From contig NC_022549.1 of NCBI RefSeq assembly GCF_000967915.1, positions 644,366 to 708,365 of the forward strand: a DNA stretch of 64,000 nucleotides. Direction: 5' to 3'. Each line of letters starts with the position of its first letter. Position 1 is the stretch's first letter. A program made the translations under genes and the position numbers. This DNA comes from Paracholeplasma brassicae. Lineage in GTDB: Bacteria > Bacillota_I > Bacilli_A > Acholeplasmatales > UBA5453. The notes below the pieces were generated by a model. That model searched no databases. It was given only the letters and a program-made list of their open reading frames with translations, and was not told the DNA's origin. Shown here piece after piece: positions 25,386 to 33,880 of the stretch.

Positions 25386-25421
25386 ATGTTAAAATATATT
25401 AGAAAGCGAAGGCAGTTAATT

Positions 25422-26042
25422 ATGAAATTAAACGATCGCGGCTTATTAGTTGTAATTTCAGGCCCATCTGGCGTCGGTAAAGGTACCGTGCGTAAAGCGC
25501 TGTTTTCAATGAATAACCATGACTTGGTATATTCGGTCTCTATGACGACAAGAAAACCAAGAGAAGGTGAAGTAGACGGTAAGGATTACTACTTTGTTTC
25601 AAAGGAAGAATTCTTACAACGTATTGAAGGAAAACAATTCTTAGAATACGCAGAGTTTGTTGGAAACTATTATGGTACCCCACTTGATAAAGTTGAAGAG
25701 CAATTAGATCAAGGGCATGAGGTGGTTCTAGAAATTGAAGTAGAAGGGGCATTACAAGTCCGAGAAAAAGCCAAAGATGCTGTGTTTATTTTCATTGCAC
25801 CACCAAGCAAAAAAGCGTTATATGATCGTCTTAAAAAGCGTGGTACTGAGAGTGATGAAGTAATTTTAAGTCGTATGCAAAAAGCCGATCGTGAGTTCAT
25901 GCTTGCACACAAATACGACTACATTGTCGTCAATGACGATGTGAACAATGCGGCTGACCGTATCATGGCGATTATTAGAGCAGAACATGCGAAGACAGAA
26001 CGTACGATTCACACTTACATGAAGTTATTAAAGGAGGTTTAA
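25422..26042 (+). CDS. gmk: Guanylate kinase
   Basis: This 206-residue enzyme phosphorylates GMP to GDP. The P-loop G-P-S-G-V-G-K-G-T lies at 14-22. The GMP-binding region T-T-R-K-P-R-E-G-E-V-D-G-K-D-Y-Y-F follows at about 42-58, and the lid arginines (R-L-K-K-R-G-T-E) sit near 133. I chose ATG 25422 because the length then matches the family and the promoter -10 ends at 25385. Upstream in-frame ATGs at 25374 and 25386 would be outside or at the very start of the transcript. rpoZ begins 1 base after the stop, with AAGGAGG inside the last gmk codons. Confidence 0.96.
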   Translation: MKLNDRGLLVVISGPSGVGKGTVRKALFSMNNHDLVYSVSMTTRKPREGEVDGKDYYFVSKEEFLQRIEGKQFLEYAEFVGNYYGTPLDKVEEQLDQGHEVVLEIEVEGALQVREKAKDAVFIFIAPPSKKALYDRLKKRGTESDEVILSRMQKADREFMLAHKYDYIVVNDDVNNAADRIMAIIRAEHAKTERTIHTYMKLLKEV

Positions 26043-26043
26043 A

Positions 26044-26271
26044 ATGAGACAACAAAATGACGGTATGAGATACCCATCGATTGACAAATTATTAGATAAA
26101 GTAGATTCAAAGTATAAATTAGCTTATATCGCTGCAAAGCGTGCGAAAAGCATACAAGAAGAAGGTACCTCACTAACCAATGCAAAATGCAGAAAACCGG
26201 TAGGAAAAGCGTTAGAAGAAGTGCTATCAGACAAAATTCAAGTGGAGTTTCTTGAGAAAGCAGATGAATAA
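26044..26271 (+). CDS. rpoZ: RNA polymerase omega subunit
   Basis: A 75-residue protein with the omega signature: M-R-Y-P-S-I-D-K-L-L near residue 8, then Y-K-L-A-Y-I-A-A-K-R-A-K. The conserved K-P-V-G-K-A-L-E-E-V follows near residue 51. Omega helps assemble and stabilise the beta-prime subunit of RNA polymerase. It is co-transcribed with gmk, as in most Bacillota, and the pair ends in a hairpin that overlaps the rpoZ stop codon. Divergent rqcH completes the conserved neighbourhood. Confidence 0.94.
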   Translation: MRQQNDGMRYPSIDKLLDKVDSKYKLAYIAAKRAKSIQEEGTSLTNAKCRKPVGKALEEVLSDKIQVEFLEKADE

Positions 26272-26288
26272 TCATCTACTTTTTTTTT
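26262..26288 (+). terminator. gmk-rpoZ terminator
   Basis: AGATGA (26262-26267) and TCATCT (26272-26277) form a short stem around ATAA, followed by nine T's. The left arm lies in the last rpoZ codons. Confidence 0.65.
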
Positions 26289-26294
26289 CGATTA

Positions 26295-26303
26295 TGGTAA
26301 AAT
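26295..26303 (+). promoter_or_regulatory. uvrC extended -10 promoter
   Basis: TGG-TAAAAT at 26295-26303 just after the terminator T-run. Confidence 0.45.
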
Positions 26304-26322
26304 AACTAGTGAGGTGTTTAGT

Positions 26323-28113
26323 GTGGACATCATTAAAGAAAAATTGAAAAACCTCCCACAAAAACCGGGTTGTTACTTAATGTATAATCATACCCACGAA
26401 ATCATTTACGTGGGTAAAGCGAAAAACCTAAAAAATAGAGTAAGAAGCTATTTCACAGGATCGCATAACGCAAAGACCACGAAACTCGTTTCAGAGATTC
26501 AGGATTTTTCTTATGTTCAAACAAATTCTGAGCGGGAATCACTCATTCTAGAGCTTCATTTAATTAAAGAACATAACCCAAGATATAACATCAAACTTAC
26601 CGATGATTCAACCTATCCGTTTATCATGATCACAAACGAGAAGGATCCTAGATTGGTTGTTGTTAGGGAATCAAATAAAAAAGACGGCAAGCTATTTGGG
26701 CCTTACCCAAACGCTTACGCTGCAAGAGAGACAGCTAAACTACTTAATAAGATTTATCCGCTTAGAAAGTGCGATACAATGCCTAAGAAGGCATGTTTGT
26801 ATTTCCATTTGGGTCAATGTCTTGCGCCATGCATAAAAAAAGAACCAATTGACTATAAAGAGATGATTGCAGAAATTACCTCCTTTTTAAAAGGCGATAC
26901 CAAAAAAGTCCTTGATTTGTTAAAAAATGAAATGTATCAAGCCTCAGAACAGTTACAATTTGAACGTGCTCAAGAGGCTAAAGAGATGATTTTGCACATC
27001 ACATCAACCACAGAAAAACAATTAATCAGCTTGAATGATTTTAAAGATAGAGACTTCATCGGGTATCATTACGATGAAGAAGATTGTTCGATTCAAATTC
27101 TTAAAATGCGACAAGGTAAAATCATTGACGTCAAATCCGATATTTTTCCTTACGTAAGTAGTTTAAATGACGCCGTCATGAGCTACGTCATGCAAACGTA
27201 TGAAAACGAACTTTTAATTCCAGACGAACTTCTATTTCAAGATAGTTTTGATGAAAACATTCTCGTTGAAGTGTTTGGTAAAAAAGCAATGATTCCTAAA
27301 ATTGGGGATAAGAAAAAGCTTGTCGACATGGCATTTAAAAACGCAAAATATGACTTGGAAAATCATCGACTGCTTTACAAGATTTCATCAGAAAAAACAA
27401 AAGAAGCCACAGAAGCATTTAAAAGCCTACTTGGCTTATCCGACGTTCGTTTGATTGAAGTGTTTGATAACGCCCATTTATTTGGAAGTGCACCAATTTC
27501 TGCGATGGTTGTTTTTAAAGACGGGAAACCATTTAAAAAAGGTTACCGTAAATACCACATAAAAACAGCGACGCCAGGCGATGACTATGGACAAATGAAA
27601 GAAGTCATCTATAGACGTTATCAAAAACAATTAATGCAAAAAGAAGAATTGCCTGATTTAATTGTCGTCGATGGTGGTAAAATACAAGTAAACGCAGCTA
27701 AAGAAGTCCTCAACTCGCTTGGGTTAGAAATACCAGTGATCGGGTTACAAAAGAACCAAAAGCATACATTTGATCGAATCTATTATGAAACACAAAGCCA
27801 CGAGATTAAAAAAGCCACACCACTTTATACGTATTTAGCTAAAATGAGTGAAGAAGTTCACCGATTTGCAATCACGTTTCACAAAAACACACGTGCTAGG
27901 ACTTTGATGCGCTCACACCTTGATGGCATCAAAGGGGTTGGCGAAGCACGTAAAAAGGCATTACTTGAAAAGTTTGTTACCATCGATCAAATGAAAATTG
28001 GCGATATCGAAGATTATCAATCCATCGGTATCAATGAAAAACTAAGAGAAACGATAATAAATCATTTACTTGATATAGAAAAGAAGGGTTTAAATGAAGA
28101 GAATCATACATAG
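26323..28113 (+). CDS. uvrC: Excinuclease ABC subunit C
   Basis: This 596-residue nuclease of nucleotide excision repair cuts DNA on both sides of a lesion. The N-terminal GIY-YIG domain is clear (P-G-C-Y-L-M-Y then I-I-Y-V-G-K-A-K-N-L-K-N-R-V). The UVR motif for UvrB lies near 200, the RNase H-like second nuclease domain at about 370-500 (with V-V-D-G-G-K near 450), and tandem HhH at the C-terminus. I chose GTG 26323 because GAGGTG at 26311-26316 serves as ribosome site. The 3' end overlaps the next gene by 20 bases. Length matches the family. Confidence 0.97.
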   Translation: MDIIKEKLKNLPQKPGCYLMYNHTHEIIYVGKAKNLKNRVRSYFTGSHNAKTTKLVSEIQDFSYVQTNSERESLILELHLIKEHNPRYNIKLTDDSTYPFIMITNEKDPRLVVVRESNKKDGKLFGPYPNAYAARETAKLLNKIYPLRKCDTMPKKACLYFHLGQCLAPCIKKEPIDYKEMIAEITSFLKGDTKKVLDLLKNEMYQASEQLQFERAQEAKEMILHITSTTEKQLISLNDFKDRDFIGYHYDEEDCSIQILKMRQGKIIDVKSDIFPYVSSLNDAVMSYVMQTYENELLIPDELLFQDSFDENILVEVFGKKAMIPKIGDKKKLVDMAFKNAKYDLENHRLLYKISSEKTKEATEAFKSLLGLSDVRLIEVFDNAHLFGSAPISAMVVFKDGKPFKKGYRKYHIKTATPGDDYGQMKEVIYRRYQKQLMQKEELPDLIVVDGGKIQVNAAKEVLNSLGLEIPVIGLQKNQKHTFDRIYYETQSHEIKKATPLYTYLAKMSEEVHRFAITFHKNTRARTLMRSHLDGIKGVGEARKKALLEKFVTIDQMKIGDIEDYQSIGINEKLRETIINHLLDIEKKGLNEENHT

Positions 28114-28939
28114 TGTTAATGAGACCAGTAATTATTTTTCTTGTGTGTTCGAAGGGAAGTTAACGTACTTCTACCTGACAAAGGCACAAGCAAGAAAGTA
28201 CATGACCTACATTAATAAAGGACACGTGGTGGATTTTGAAATCTACGATAATCAAAAGAAAATCAACAGACGTTTGTGTTGGCAAGTGGCATATTTTAAT
28301 AAAATTGAAAAACCCGGACATCAAAAGACCTCAGTTCTATTTGATCTGGCCGATATTAGAAATCAGATGAAAGAAGTCTTAGAAGGCTTTCAATATCGAT
28401 TATTTCTGGATTTAGAAATGACCATGCCACCGTATTACAAAGGACCGTTTGAAGCTGAAATTATTCAAGCTGGCTACGTCCTTAGTGACATTGATGGCAA
28501 TATTCTAGTCTCGGATTCGATGTACATCTACCCAACCAAATATAAAAAAATCAGCAGAAGAACAGAAAAGTTCTTACAGCTTGATGAACGGTATTACGTC
28601 GAGGCTAAAGACTACACCGAATTTTATGATAAGCTTGCCTATTTGGTCGAAACCTACGACCCTAGAATCATTGTTTGGGGAAAAAATGATATGATTGCGT
28701 TAAAGGCATCTTATCAAATCAATCAGGTTAAGCCACTGACAACGGATCATTCGTTTGTTAATCTACTTCAAATTCATAAAAACTATTATAATTTATCCGA
28801 TGATCTAGGCTTATTTAAAGCGTATGAACTATACTATGGGAAAATTGAAGGCCAATTACACGACGCCTATGACGATGCTTTAGTCACTAAAAAAGTCTAT
28901 GAAGCACTACTAGAAGAAATGAGGAACAATTATGTATAA
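28094..28939 (+). CDS. DEDDh-type 3'-5' exonuclease with an unknown N-terminal domain
   Basis: The C-terminal 180 residues form a DnaQ-like exonuclease. Exo I is D-L-E-M-T with Asp106 and Glu108, the Exo II aspartate is in K-N-D-M (Asp199), and Exo III is H-D-A-Y-D-D-A with His256 and Asp261. All four acids and the histidine of a two-metal nuclease are present. The closest known group by motif spacing is the ERI-1/KapD-like branch, which acts on RNA or DNA. The first 100 residues match nothing I recognise. The start overlaps uvrC by 20 bases, and the stop overlaps the next gene by 8, so all three are probably translated in a coupled way. Confidence 0.8.
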   Translation: MKRIIHSVNETSNYFSCVFEGKLTYFYLTKAQARKYMTYINKGHVVDFEIYDNQKKINRRLCWQVAYFNKIEKPGHQKTSVLFDLADIRNQMKEVLEGFQYRLFLDLEMTMPPYYKGPFEAEIIQAGYVLSDIDGNILVSDSMYIYPTKYKKISRRTEKFLQLDERYYVEAKDYTEFYDKLAYLVETYDPRIIVWGKNDMIALKASYQINQVKPLTTDHSFVNLLQIHKNYYNLSDDLGLFKAYELYYGKIEGQLHDAYDDALVTKKVYEALLEEMRNNYV

Positions 28940-29630
28940 GAGTTTTGCAGCCTATTACGATAAAATATTTCCAAGAAACGAGAGAATTGTTTCATTTCTA
29001 AACGATAGCTTTAAAGAAGGTCACATCCTAGATTTGGCCTGTGGCACCGGTGAGTATAGCATTGCATTAGCGCACCAAGGCTTTCAAGTATCTGGCTATG
29101 ATCTTCAACAACAAATGATTGATTACGCCAAGATTAAGGCAAAAGAAGAAAAGGTAACCATAGACTTCAAGGTCTTAAACATGCTTGAGTTAGAAGATGA
29201 TTGCCGTTTTGATGGTCTTATGTGCATTGGTAATGCCCTTGTTCATTTAAACGATGAAGACGAAGTGAAACTTGCACTAAAAAAAATGTATCAAGCACTA
29301 AAAAATGACAAACCACTAGTTATTCAGATTATTAACTATGATTTAATCATTAAAGACAACGTCAAAGGGTTATCGACGATTCAAAATGATGGTTACGAAT
29401 TTGTCAGAAACTATGAGTTTGATGGCAAAAAAATACATTTTAAAACAAGATTAAGCGATGGGTTAAAAGTATTTGTTGATGAAACTCTACTCTTACCAAT
29501 CAAACACGAAAAACTGATCGAATACATTAAAGAAGCAGGCTTCAAAAATGTAACGACTCGTGGTGGGTTTACAAAACCGTTGTTTCATATAAACACAGAC
29601 ATTAGTTATGTAATTACAGCTAATAAATAG
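28932..29630 (+). CDS. Class I SAM-dependent methyltransferase
   Basis: A 232-residue Rossmann-fold methyltransferase. Motif I reads D-L-A-C-G-T-G at 34-40 and binds S-adenosylmethionine; motif II is the acidic turn G-Y-D-L-Q-Q-Q-M near 54. M-C-I-G-N-A-L-V-H-L follows near 99 in place of the usual motif IV. The substrate is unknown: this broad family (Methyltransf_11/25-like) acts on small molecules, proteins or RNA. It is the last of the three overlapping genes beginning with uvrC and is followed by a strong terminator. Confidence 0.82.
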   Translation: MYKSFAAYYDKIFPRNERIVSFLNDSFKEGHILDLACGTGEYSIALAHQGFQVSGYDLQQQMIDYAKIKAKEEKVTIDFKVLNMLELEDDCRFDGLMCIGNALVHLNDEDEVKLALKKMYQALKNDKPLVIQIINYDLIIKDNVKGLSTIQNDGYEFVRNYEFDGKKIHFKTRLSDGLKVFVDETLLLPIKHEKLIEYIKEAGFKNVTTRGGFTKPLFHINTDISYVITANK

Positions 29631-29649
29631 GGATTTTTCCGCAAGGAAC

Positions 29650-29681
29650 AAAGCACTTTAGATTTCTAAAGTGCTTTTTTT
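29650..29681 (+). terminator. Terminator of the uvrC operon
   Basis: AAAGCACTTTAG (29650-29661) pairs with CTAAAGTGCTTT (29666-29677), followed by more T's. Confidence 0.88.
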
Positions 29682-29687
29682 ATATAA

Positions 29688-29737
29688 AAAACTCTTATGA
29701 ATTTACAAGTATCAACTTGAAGTTTCATAAGAGTTTT
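29688..29737 (-). terminator. RNase J terminator
   Basis: A 14-base inverted repeat (AAAACTCTTATGAA and its complement) spans 29688-29737, with a nested CAAGT/ACTTG stem in the loop. On the - strand it ends in a T-run. Confidence 0.8.
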
Positions 29738-29745
29738 GTGTTTAT

Positions 29746-31452
29746 TTATGATTGATTTGAATCTTTTTGTGTTAGACTCATTACAACAGGAATGATCATT
29801 GGTTTTCTTTGAGTCATTTCTTTGACGTGGTCGCTGACCTTGTCGATGATGCTTTGTTTAAGTTGTGTTTCTGTGAATTGTTTCCTTTGGAATTCAAGAT
29901 TGACAATTTCTTTTGCTTTTGCTGCAATACTCGATGTAATTACTTCATTACCCTTCATATAGATAAATCCCCTAGAGATGACGGTTGGTTCAGTCAATAG
30001 TCGTTTATTGACTGGATCGAGTGTTAAGATAATCGATAGTAGGCCATCCTCAGATAGTAATTTACGCTCTTTAATGATGGCAGAACCGATATCACCAATA
30101 CCAGTACCATCGATGTAAATGTCGCCTGCTTGAACACGTCCGGCATTTCGAATCGAATTCTTATTTAAGGCAGTAACGTCGCCATTGTCCATAATCATAA
30201 TGTGATTTTTATCAATGCCAATTTGCATCGCAAGATCTCTATGATGCTTTAACATACGGTGTTCACCGTGGATTGGAATAAAGAATTTAGGTCTCGTTAA
30301 ACTTAACATTAAACGTAGATCGTTTCTTGCACCATGCCCAGATGTATGGGTGTCGGCAACAGGGCCATTGACAATGACCGTAACGTCTCTACGATAAAGT
30401 TGATCGATGGTTCGGTTGACACCTTCTTGGTTTCCTGGGATTGGAGAAGATGAGAAGATGACGGTATCACCTGGCATCGCTTTGATTTGGCGATGTGTCC
30501 CATTAGCGATTCTTGAAAGAGCAGCCATCGGTTCACCTTGAGAACCAGTACATAAAATCGTGATTTCTTCAGGTGGGTATTTATTGATTTCTTCGGCTGA
30601 TACAATGACACCTTTAGGTGCTTTGATGTAACCTGTTTGTTGACCAATTTCCATTGCGCGTTCCATTGAACGTCCAAACACGGCAAGTTTTCTGCCATTT
30701 TGATATGACGCTTCAACAATTTGTTGCATACGGTACACGTTTGATGCGAAGGTCGCAATAATAATACGTCCGGTTAATTTACCGAAAATTTCGCTAATTG
30801 CTTTACCAACGGTGCGTTCAGATGGTGTGTCACCTTCACGCTCAGCATTGGTTGAATCTGATAGCAAGCATAAGACACCCTCAGCGCCAATTTTAGCTAA
30901 CTTATCGTACTCTGCGGCAGGGCCAACGGGTGTGTAGTCAATTTTAAAGTCACCGGTATGAAATATGATACCTTCTTTGGTCTTAAATACAATCCCAAAC
31001 ATATCAGGGATTGAGTGATTTAAGCGAATAAATGATAATTCGGTTGAACCGAATGTGTAGGTGTGATGCGCTTTGTATTCAACAATACGTGGCTTTTTGA
31101 CACCTTTGTGTTCTAAGAGTTTATGTTCGATCAAGTCTACTGCGATGCCTGAGGCATAAATCTTTGGAATATTCACTTGCTTTAGAAGGTATGGAATACC
31201 TCCGATGTGGTCTTCATGACCATGGGTGATAATTAAGCCCGCAATGCGTTCTTGATTATCGACCAAATATTGAAAATCAGGAATAACATAGTCAAACCCT
31301 AGTAGTGAATCATCAGGAAATAAAATCCCCGCATCGACGACAAATATATTATCTTCAATTTCAAAAATGTAACAGTTTTTACCGACTTCACCTAGTCCAC
31401 CTAGGGCGAAAATACCGATTTCACCGGCATTCAGTAGTGTGTTTCTACTCAT
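29746..31452 (-). CDS. Ribonuclease J
   Basis: The 568-residue metallo-beta-lactamase/beta-CASP enzyme carries the zinc motif H-G-H-E-D-H at residues 77-82. The beta-CASP region includes L-S-D-S-T-N-A-E near 198 and I-I-A-T-F-A-S-N-V near 237. The C-terminal H-x-S-G-H-G (H-T-S-G-H-G) and P-I-H-G-E-H-R-M-L motifs lie near 367 and 393. RNase J has both 5'-3' exonuclease and endonuclease activity and directs mRNA turnover in Bacillota. The start has TTAAGGAGG upstream. Monocistronic. Whether a J2 paralogue exists elsewhere cannot be known from the window. Confidence 0.95.
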   Translation of the reverse strand: MSRNTLLNAGEIGIFALGGLGEVGKNCYIFEIEDNIFVVDAGILFPDDSLLGFDYVIPDFQYLVDNQERIAGLIITHGHEDHIGGIPYLLKQVNIPKIYASGIAVDLIEHKLLEHKGVKKPRIVEYKAHHTYTFGSTELSFIRLNHSIPDMFGIVFKTKEGIIFHTGDFKIDYTPVGPAAEYDKLAKIGAEGVLCLLSDSTNAEREGDTPSERTVGKAISEIFGKLTGRIIIATFASNVYRMQQIVEASYQNGRKLAVFGRSMERAMEIGQQTGYIKAPKGVIVSAEEINKYPPEEITILCTGSQGEPMAALSRIANGTHRQIKAMPGDTVIFSSSPIPGNQEGVNRTIDQLYRRDVTVIVNGPVADTHTSGHGARNDLRLMLSLTRPKFFIPIHGEHRMLKHHRDLAMQIGIDKNHIMIMDNGDVTALNKNSIRNAGRVQAGDIYIDGTGIGDIGSAIIKERKLLSEDGLLSIILTLDPVNKRLLTEPTVISRGFIYMKGNEVITSSIAAKAKEIVNLEFQRKQFTETQLKQSIIDKVSDHVKEMTQRKPMIIPVVMSLTQKDSNQS

Positions 31453-31542
31453 ATTAAAAACCTCCTTAAGAGTTTTATCGCAGTTTGGTTAAATCTATTT
31501 TACTATATTTGGGTTAAAAAACATAGCCTTATGCAAAAATTG

Positions 31543-31551
31543 TGTTAAAAT
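31543..31551 (+). promoter_or_regulatory. Extended -10 of the HAD hydrolase gene
   Basis: TGT-TAAAAT at 31543-31551, about 15 bases upstream of the coding start. Confidence 0.45.
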
Positions 31552-31566
31552 ACTTTCGGTGATTAA

Positions 31567-32346
31567 ATGAAAAGAGCAGTATTCTTTGATGTCGATGGGA
31601 CATTATTCGACAATAAAAATCAATGCGTTCCAAGAAAAACAGTTGAAGTATTAAAAAAATTAAAAGAAGATCCAACCATCGTACTTGGTTTGGCAACCGG
31701 TAGAAGTCACACACAGTTAGATGCGATTAATGAAGTAAAAGACCTGTTTGATTATCGCATATTAATTAATGGCGCATTAGCGTTTAAAGGTGATGAAATC
31801 ATTTATGAAAACAAAATTGATCCTAGCTTGGTTGCTGAGTTTGTCTCTTATTTAGAAAAAAAGAATGTTGCCACAGGTTATGTGGGCTTAGAAGGTTACT
31901 CGATTAGTATGTATAACGAGAGTGTGCAACAATCGCTAGATGATTATCAAATGATGGTGCCTAAAGCGGATAAATTCTATTATCAAAACAAGGATATTTA
32001 TCAAATGTGGATTTTTGATGGTAGAAGAACAATCATTGAAGATGCCATGAATGATTTTAGTAACTTAACGATTTATCCGTGGCATAAACATGGCGCAGAT
32101 GTATTAAGTATTACATCAAATAAGGGTAATGCCCTAAATGCTATAAGGCCACTATTAGGTGTTGATCAGGTGATTTGTTTTGGTGATGGCTTAAATGATT
32201 TTGAACTGATTCAAAACGCTGATATTGGTGTGGTGATGAATAATTCTAGAAGTGATGAACTAAAGAAACTAGCGACTTTAGTGGCAAAAGACATTGATCA
32301 AGATGGCATTTATCACGCGTGTGTTGAGCTAGGTCTAATTAAATAA
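31567..32346 (+). CDS. HAD hydrolase, Cof/HAD-IIB type
   Basis: The 259-residue phosphatase starts with motif I F-F-D-V-D-G-T-L-F near residue 6, with the two catalytic aspartates. Motif II is G-L-A-T-G-R near 40, and motif IV is F-G-D-G-L-N-D-F-E near 210. The large C2B cap between motifs II and III marks the Cof group, which acts on sugar phosphates, nucleotides or flavin precursors. The substrate cannot be told. GGTGAT precedes the ATG. It is divergent from RNase J and convergent with coaD, with a shared terminator. Confidence 0.88.
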   Translation: MKRAVFFDVDGTLFDNKNQCVPRKTVEVLKKLKEDPTIVLGLATGRSHTQLDAINEVKDLFDYRILINGALAFKGDEIIYENKIDPSLVAEFVSYLEKKNVATGYVGLEGYSISMYNESVQQSLDDYQMMVPKADKFYYQNKDIYQMWIFDGRRTIIEDAMNDFSNLTIYPWHKHGADVLSITSNKGNALNAIRPLLGVDQVICFGDGLNDFELIQNADIGVVMNNSRSDELKKLATLVAKDIDQDGIYHACVELGLIK

Positions 32347-32349
32347 AAA

Positions 32350-32385
32350 TAACACTGTCCAAAAATTGGACAGTGTATTATTTTA
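32350..32385. terminator. Bidirectional terminator between the HAD gene and coaD
   Basis: ACACTGTCCAA (32352-32362) and TTGGACAGTGT (32366-32376) pair perfectly around AAA, with AT-rich tails on both sides. Confidence 0.8.
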
Positions 32386-32388
32386 TAG

Positions 32389-32931
32389 TTATTTTAATTG
32401 TTTTGATTTTATGCCTTTAACGATGTCTTTGATTAACACCTCAGGAACGTATTTTGAGATATCTGAATCAAAGTGAACTAACTCTTTGATGGCAGAAGAT
32501 GAGACGTAGGTATGTATGGTTGATGGGAATAAAATAATGGTCTCAATGTTTTGATTGATGTTTCGGTTAAAATGATATAAAGCGATTTCTGCCTCAAAGT
32601 CTTTAACATTTCGAAGGCCACGAATGAGTGTATCGACCTTGTGCTGTTCAGCAAATCGAACAACCAAATCGTTGGTTGATTTAACGTAGATGTTTGGGAC
32701 TTGTGCGGTCACTTTTTCAATCATTTGAACTCTTTCATCAACCGAAAAAGTGGTTTTCTTATCAATGTTGTTTGTTACTAGTATATAAAGCGTATCAAAG
32801 AGTTTTGCGGCTCTTAGCATAATATCTAGGTGTCCTAGGGTAATTGGATCGAAGGATCCGGCGTAAACTGCGGTTTTCATAGGCGTGTGTTTGTATCTTA
32901 AAAATACAAATCCTTTCTTTAGTTTGATCAT
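32389..32931 (-). CDS. coaD: Pantetheine-phosphate adenylyltransferase
   Basis: This enzyme makes dephospho-CoA from 4'-phosphopantetheine and ATP. The nucleotidyltransferase motif G-S-F-D-P-I-T-L-G-H is clear, as are R-G-L-R-N-V-K-D-F-E and the C-terminal V-S-S-S-A-I-K-E. The start is uncertain. ATG 32931 has AAGGTGAG upstream but adds 17 residues before the usual M-K-T-A-V-Y-A-G-S-F-D start at 32880. The 32880 ATG matches the family length but has no adjacent ribosome site; a hairpin with AAAGGA at its base lies just upstream. I give the longer form. Confidence 0.92.
   Translation of the reverse strand: MIKLKKGFVFLRYKHTPMKTAVYAGSFDPITLGHLDIMLRAAKLFDTLYILVTNNIDKKTTFSVDERVQMIEKVTAQVPNIYVKSTNDLVVRFAEQHKVDTLIRGLRNVKDFEAEIALYHFNRNINQNIETIILFPSTIHTYVSSSAIKELVHFDSDISKYVPEVLIKDIVKGIKSKQLK
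32890..32910 (-). repeat. Inverted repeat near the internal coaD start
   Basis: TTTGTAT and ATACAAA are separated by 7 bases. On the - strand AAAGGA immediately precedes the stem, and the ATG at 32880 lies 9 bases after it, so folding would bring the two together. Confidence 0.45.
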
Positions 32932-32991
32932 GGGTCTCACCTTAAGTATAACATAATTCGATTTTTTGAGTCTAGAAAATGGAAAATGGTG

Positions 32992-32997
32992 TATAAT
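32992..32997 (+). promoter_or_regulatory. -10 box of the small membrane-protein gene
   Basis: TATAAT at 32992-32997; the nearest -35-like TTGAGT (32966-32971) is 20 bases away, longer than usual. Confidence 0.4.
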
Positions 32998-33050
32998 AAA
33001 GCTGAATAATTGAAATCCAATCAGAACGGATGGATTGGCAAGGAGGATTT

Positions 33051-33434
33051 ATGCAGACATTTAAACGAAGTATTGTCTTACAAATGGCAATATTCATGTT
33101 TTTCTTTTTCTTTGGACTAGATGACGTTTTAAGAGCGTTGATACGAAGATCAACCATTTACACGATTTTTGAAGGTGTTGGTTTTGTGCTTGTCATTGCA
33201 GCAGGTGTCATTTGGTATTTAAAAACATCGAAAGAGACGATTGTGATTGTAACGGATAAAGAATTGACCATTTTAAAATACGTTTTATACGTGATTGCTT
33301 TTTCACTCATCCTTGGGGTGTTGACCTCGGGCTTTGAAAACGGACAGTTGTATTTTAGAATATTGTCAGGAGCGATAACGAGTATTGCATCGCTTTTTGG
33401 ATTTTATACAGGCTATTTAATCAGTAAAAACTAA
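33051..33434 (+). CDS. Small integral membrane protein of unknown function
   Basis: I do not recognise this 127-residue protein. It has four hydrophobic segments (about residues 8-24, 40-57, 75-93 and 100-122) and a short positively charged N-terminus. A run of five phenylalanines lies in the first helix. The loop between helices 2 and 3 is short and charged (K-T-S-K-E-T). ATG 33051 is preceded by AGGAGG at 33041-33046, so it is very likely translated. It lies alone between coaD and the zinc regulator gene, with its own terminator. Confidence 0.75.
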   Translation: MQTFKRSIVLQMAIFMFFFFFGLDDVLRALIRRSTIYTIFEGVGFVLVIAAGVIWYLKTSKETIVIVTDKELTILKYVLYVIAFSLILGVLTSGFENGQLYFRILSGAITSIASLFGFYTGYLISKN

Positions 33435-33444
33435 AATTAAGCAT

Positions 33445-33490
33445 AAAAAAAGGGTAGAAGCGAACATTCAAAATCGCTTTTACCTTTTTT
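33445..33490. terminator. Bidirectional terminator between the small membrane gene and the Fur-type gene
   Basis: A long imperfect stem: A-rich AAAAAAGG..AAGCGA pairs with TCGCTT..CCTTTTTT, with one bulge. T-runs occur on both strands. Confidence 0.75.
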
Positions 33491-33491
33491 G

Positions 33492-33878
33492 TTAATGGTT
33501 TAGATTGGCTTCTTGACACGTTTGACAATACCCATAAACGGTTAGGTCGTGGTGTGTGATTTGAAAATGAAATTTGTCTGCTGTTTCGTTTGCGATGTGA
33601 TCAATGTGGCAATCCATCTCATACATTTTATGGCAGGACAAGCAAACCAAATAATGTTTATGTTCTAACGTGTTGATTTTAAAATAGGTCGTATTATCAA
33701 GGTAGGTCTTATCGACCATCTTATAGTTTGCAAATGTGTCTAGTGTTCGATAAATGGTTGATAAATTCATTGAACCAGTGGGTAGTTTTGCATAAATCAT
33801 TTCTGCGGATAAAGGTGTTTTTTGTTTTTGTAAGAAAGACAGAAGTAATTGTCTTTGTTTGGTCATTTTTAGAGCCAT
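33492..33878 (-). CDS. Fur-family metal regulator, probably Zur
   Basis: The 128-residue repressor has the winged-helix region (S-T-I-Y-R-T-L-D-T-F near residue 39-48) and the histidine-rich hinge H-K-H-Y-L-V-C near 73. Two C-x-x-C pairs (C-L-S-C near 79 and C-Q-T-C near 119) bind the structural zinc. Genes for a zinc-type ABC importer lie directly upstream in the same operon, so zinc sensing (Zur) is more likely than iron or peroxide sensing. The start is 2 bases past the permease stop. It probably represses its own operon through the dyad near 36330. Confidence 0.85.
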   Translation of the reverse strand: MALKMTKQRQLLLSFLQKQKTPLSAEMIYAKLPTGSMNLSTIYRTLDTFANYKMVDKTYLDNTTYFKINTLEHKHYLVCLSCHKMYEMDCHIDHIANETADKFHFQITHHDLTVYGYCQTCQEANLNH

Positions 33879-33880
33879 GA

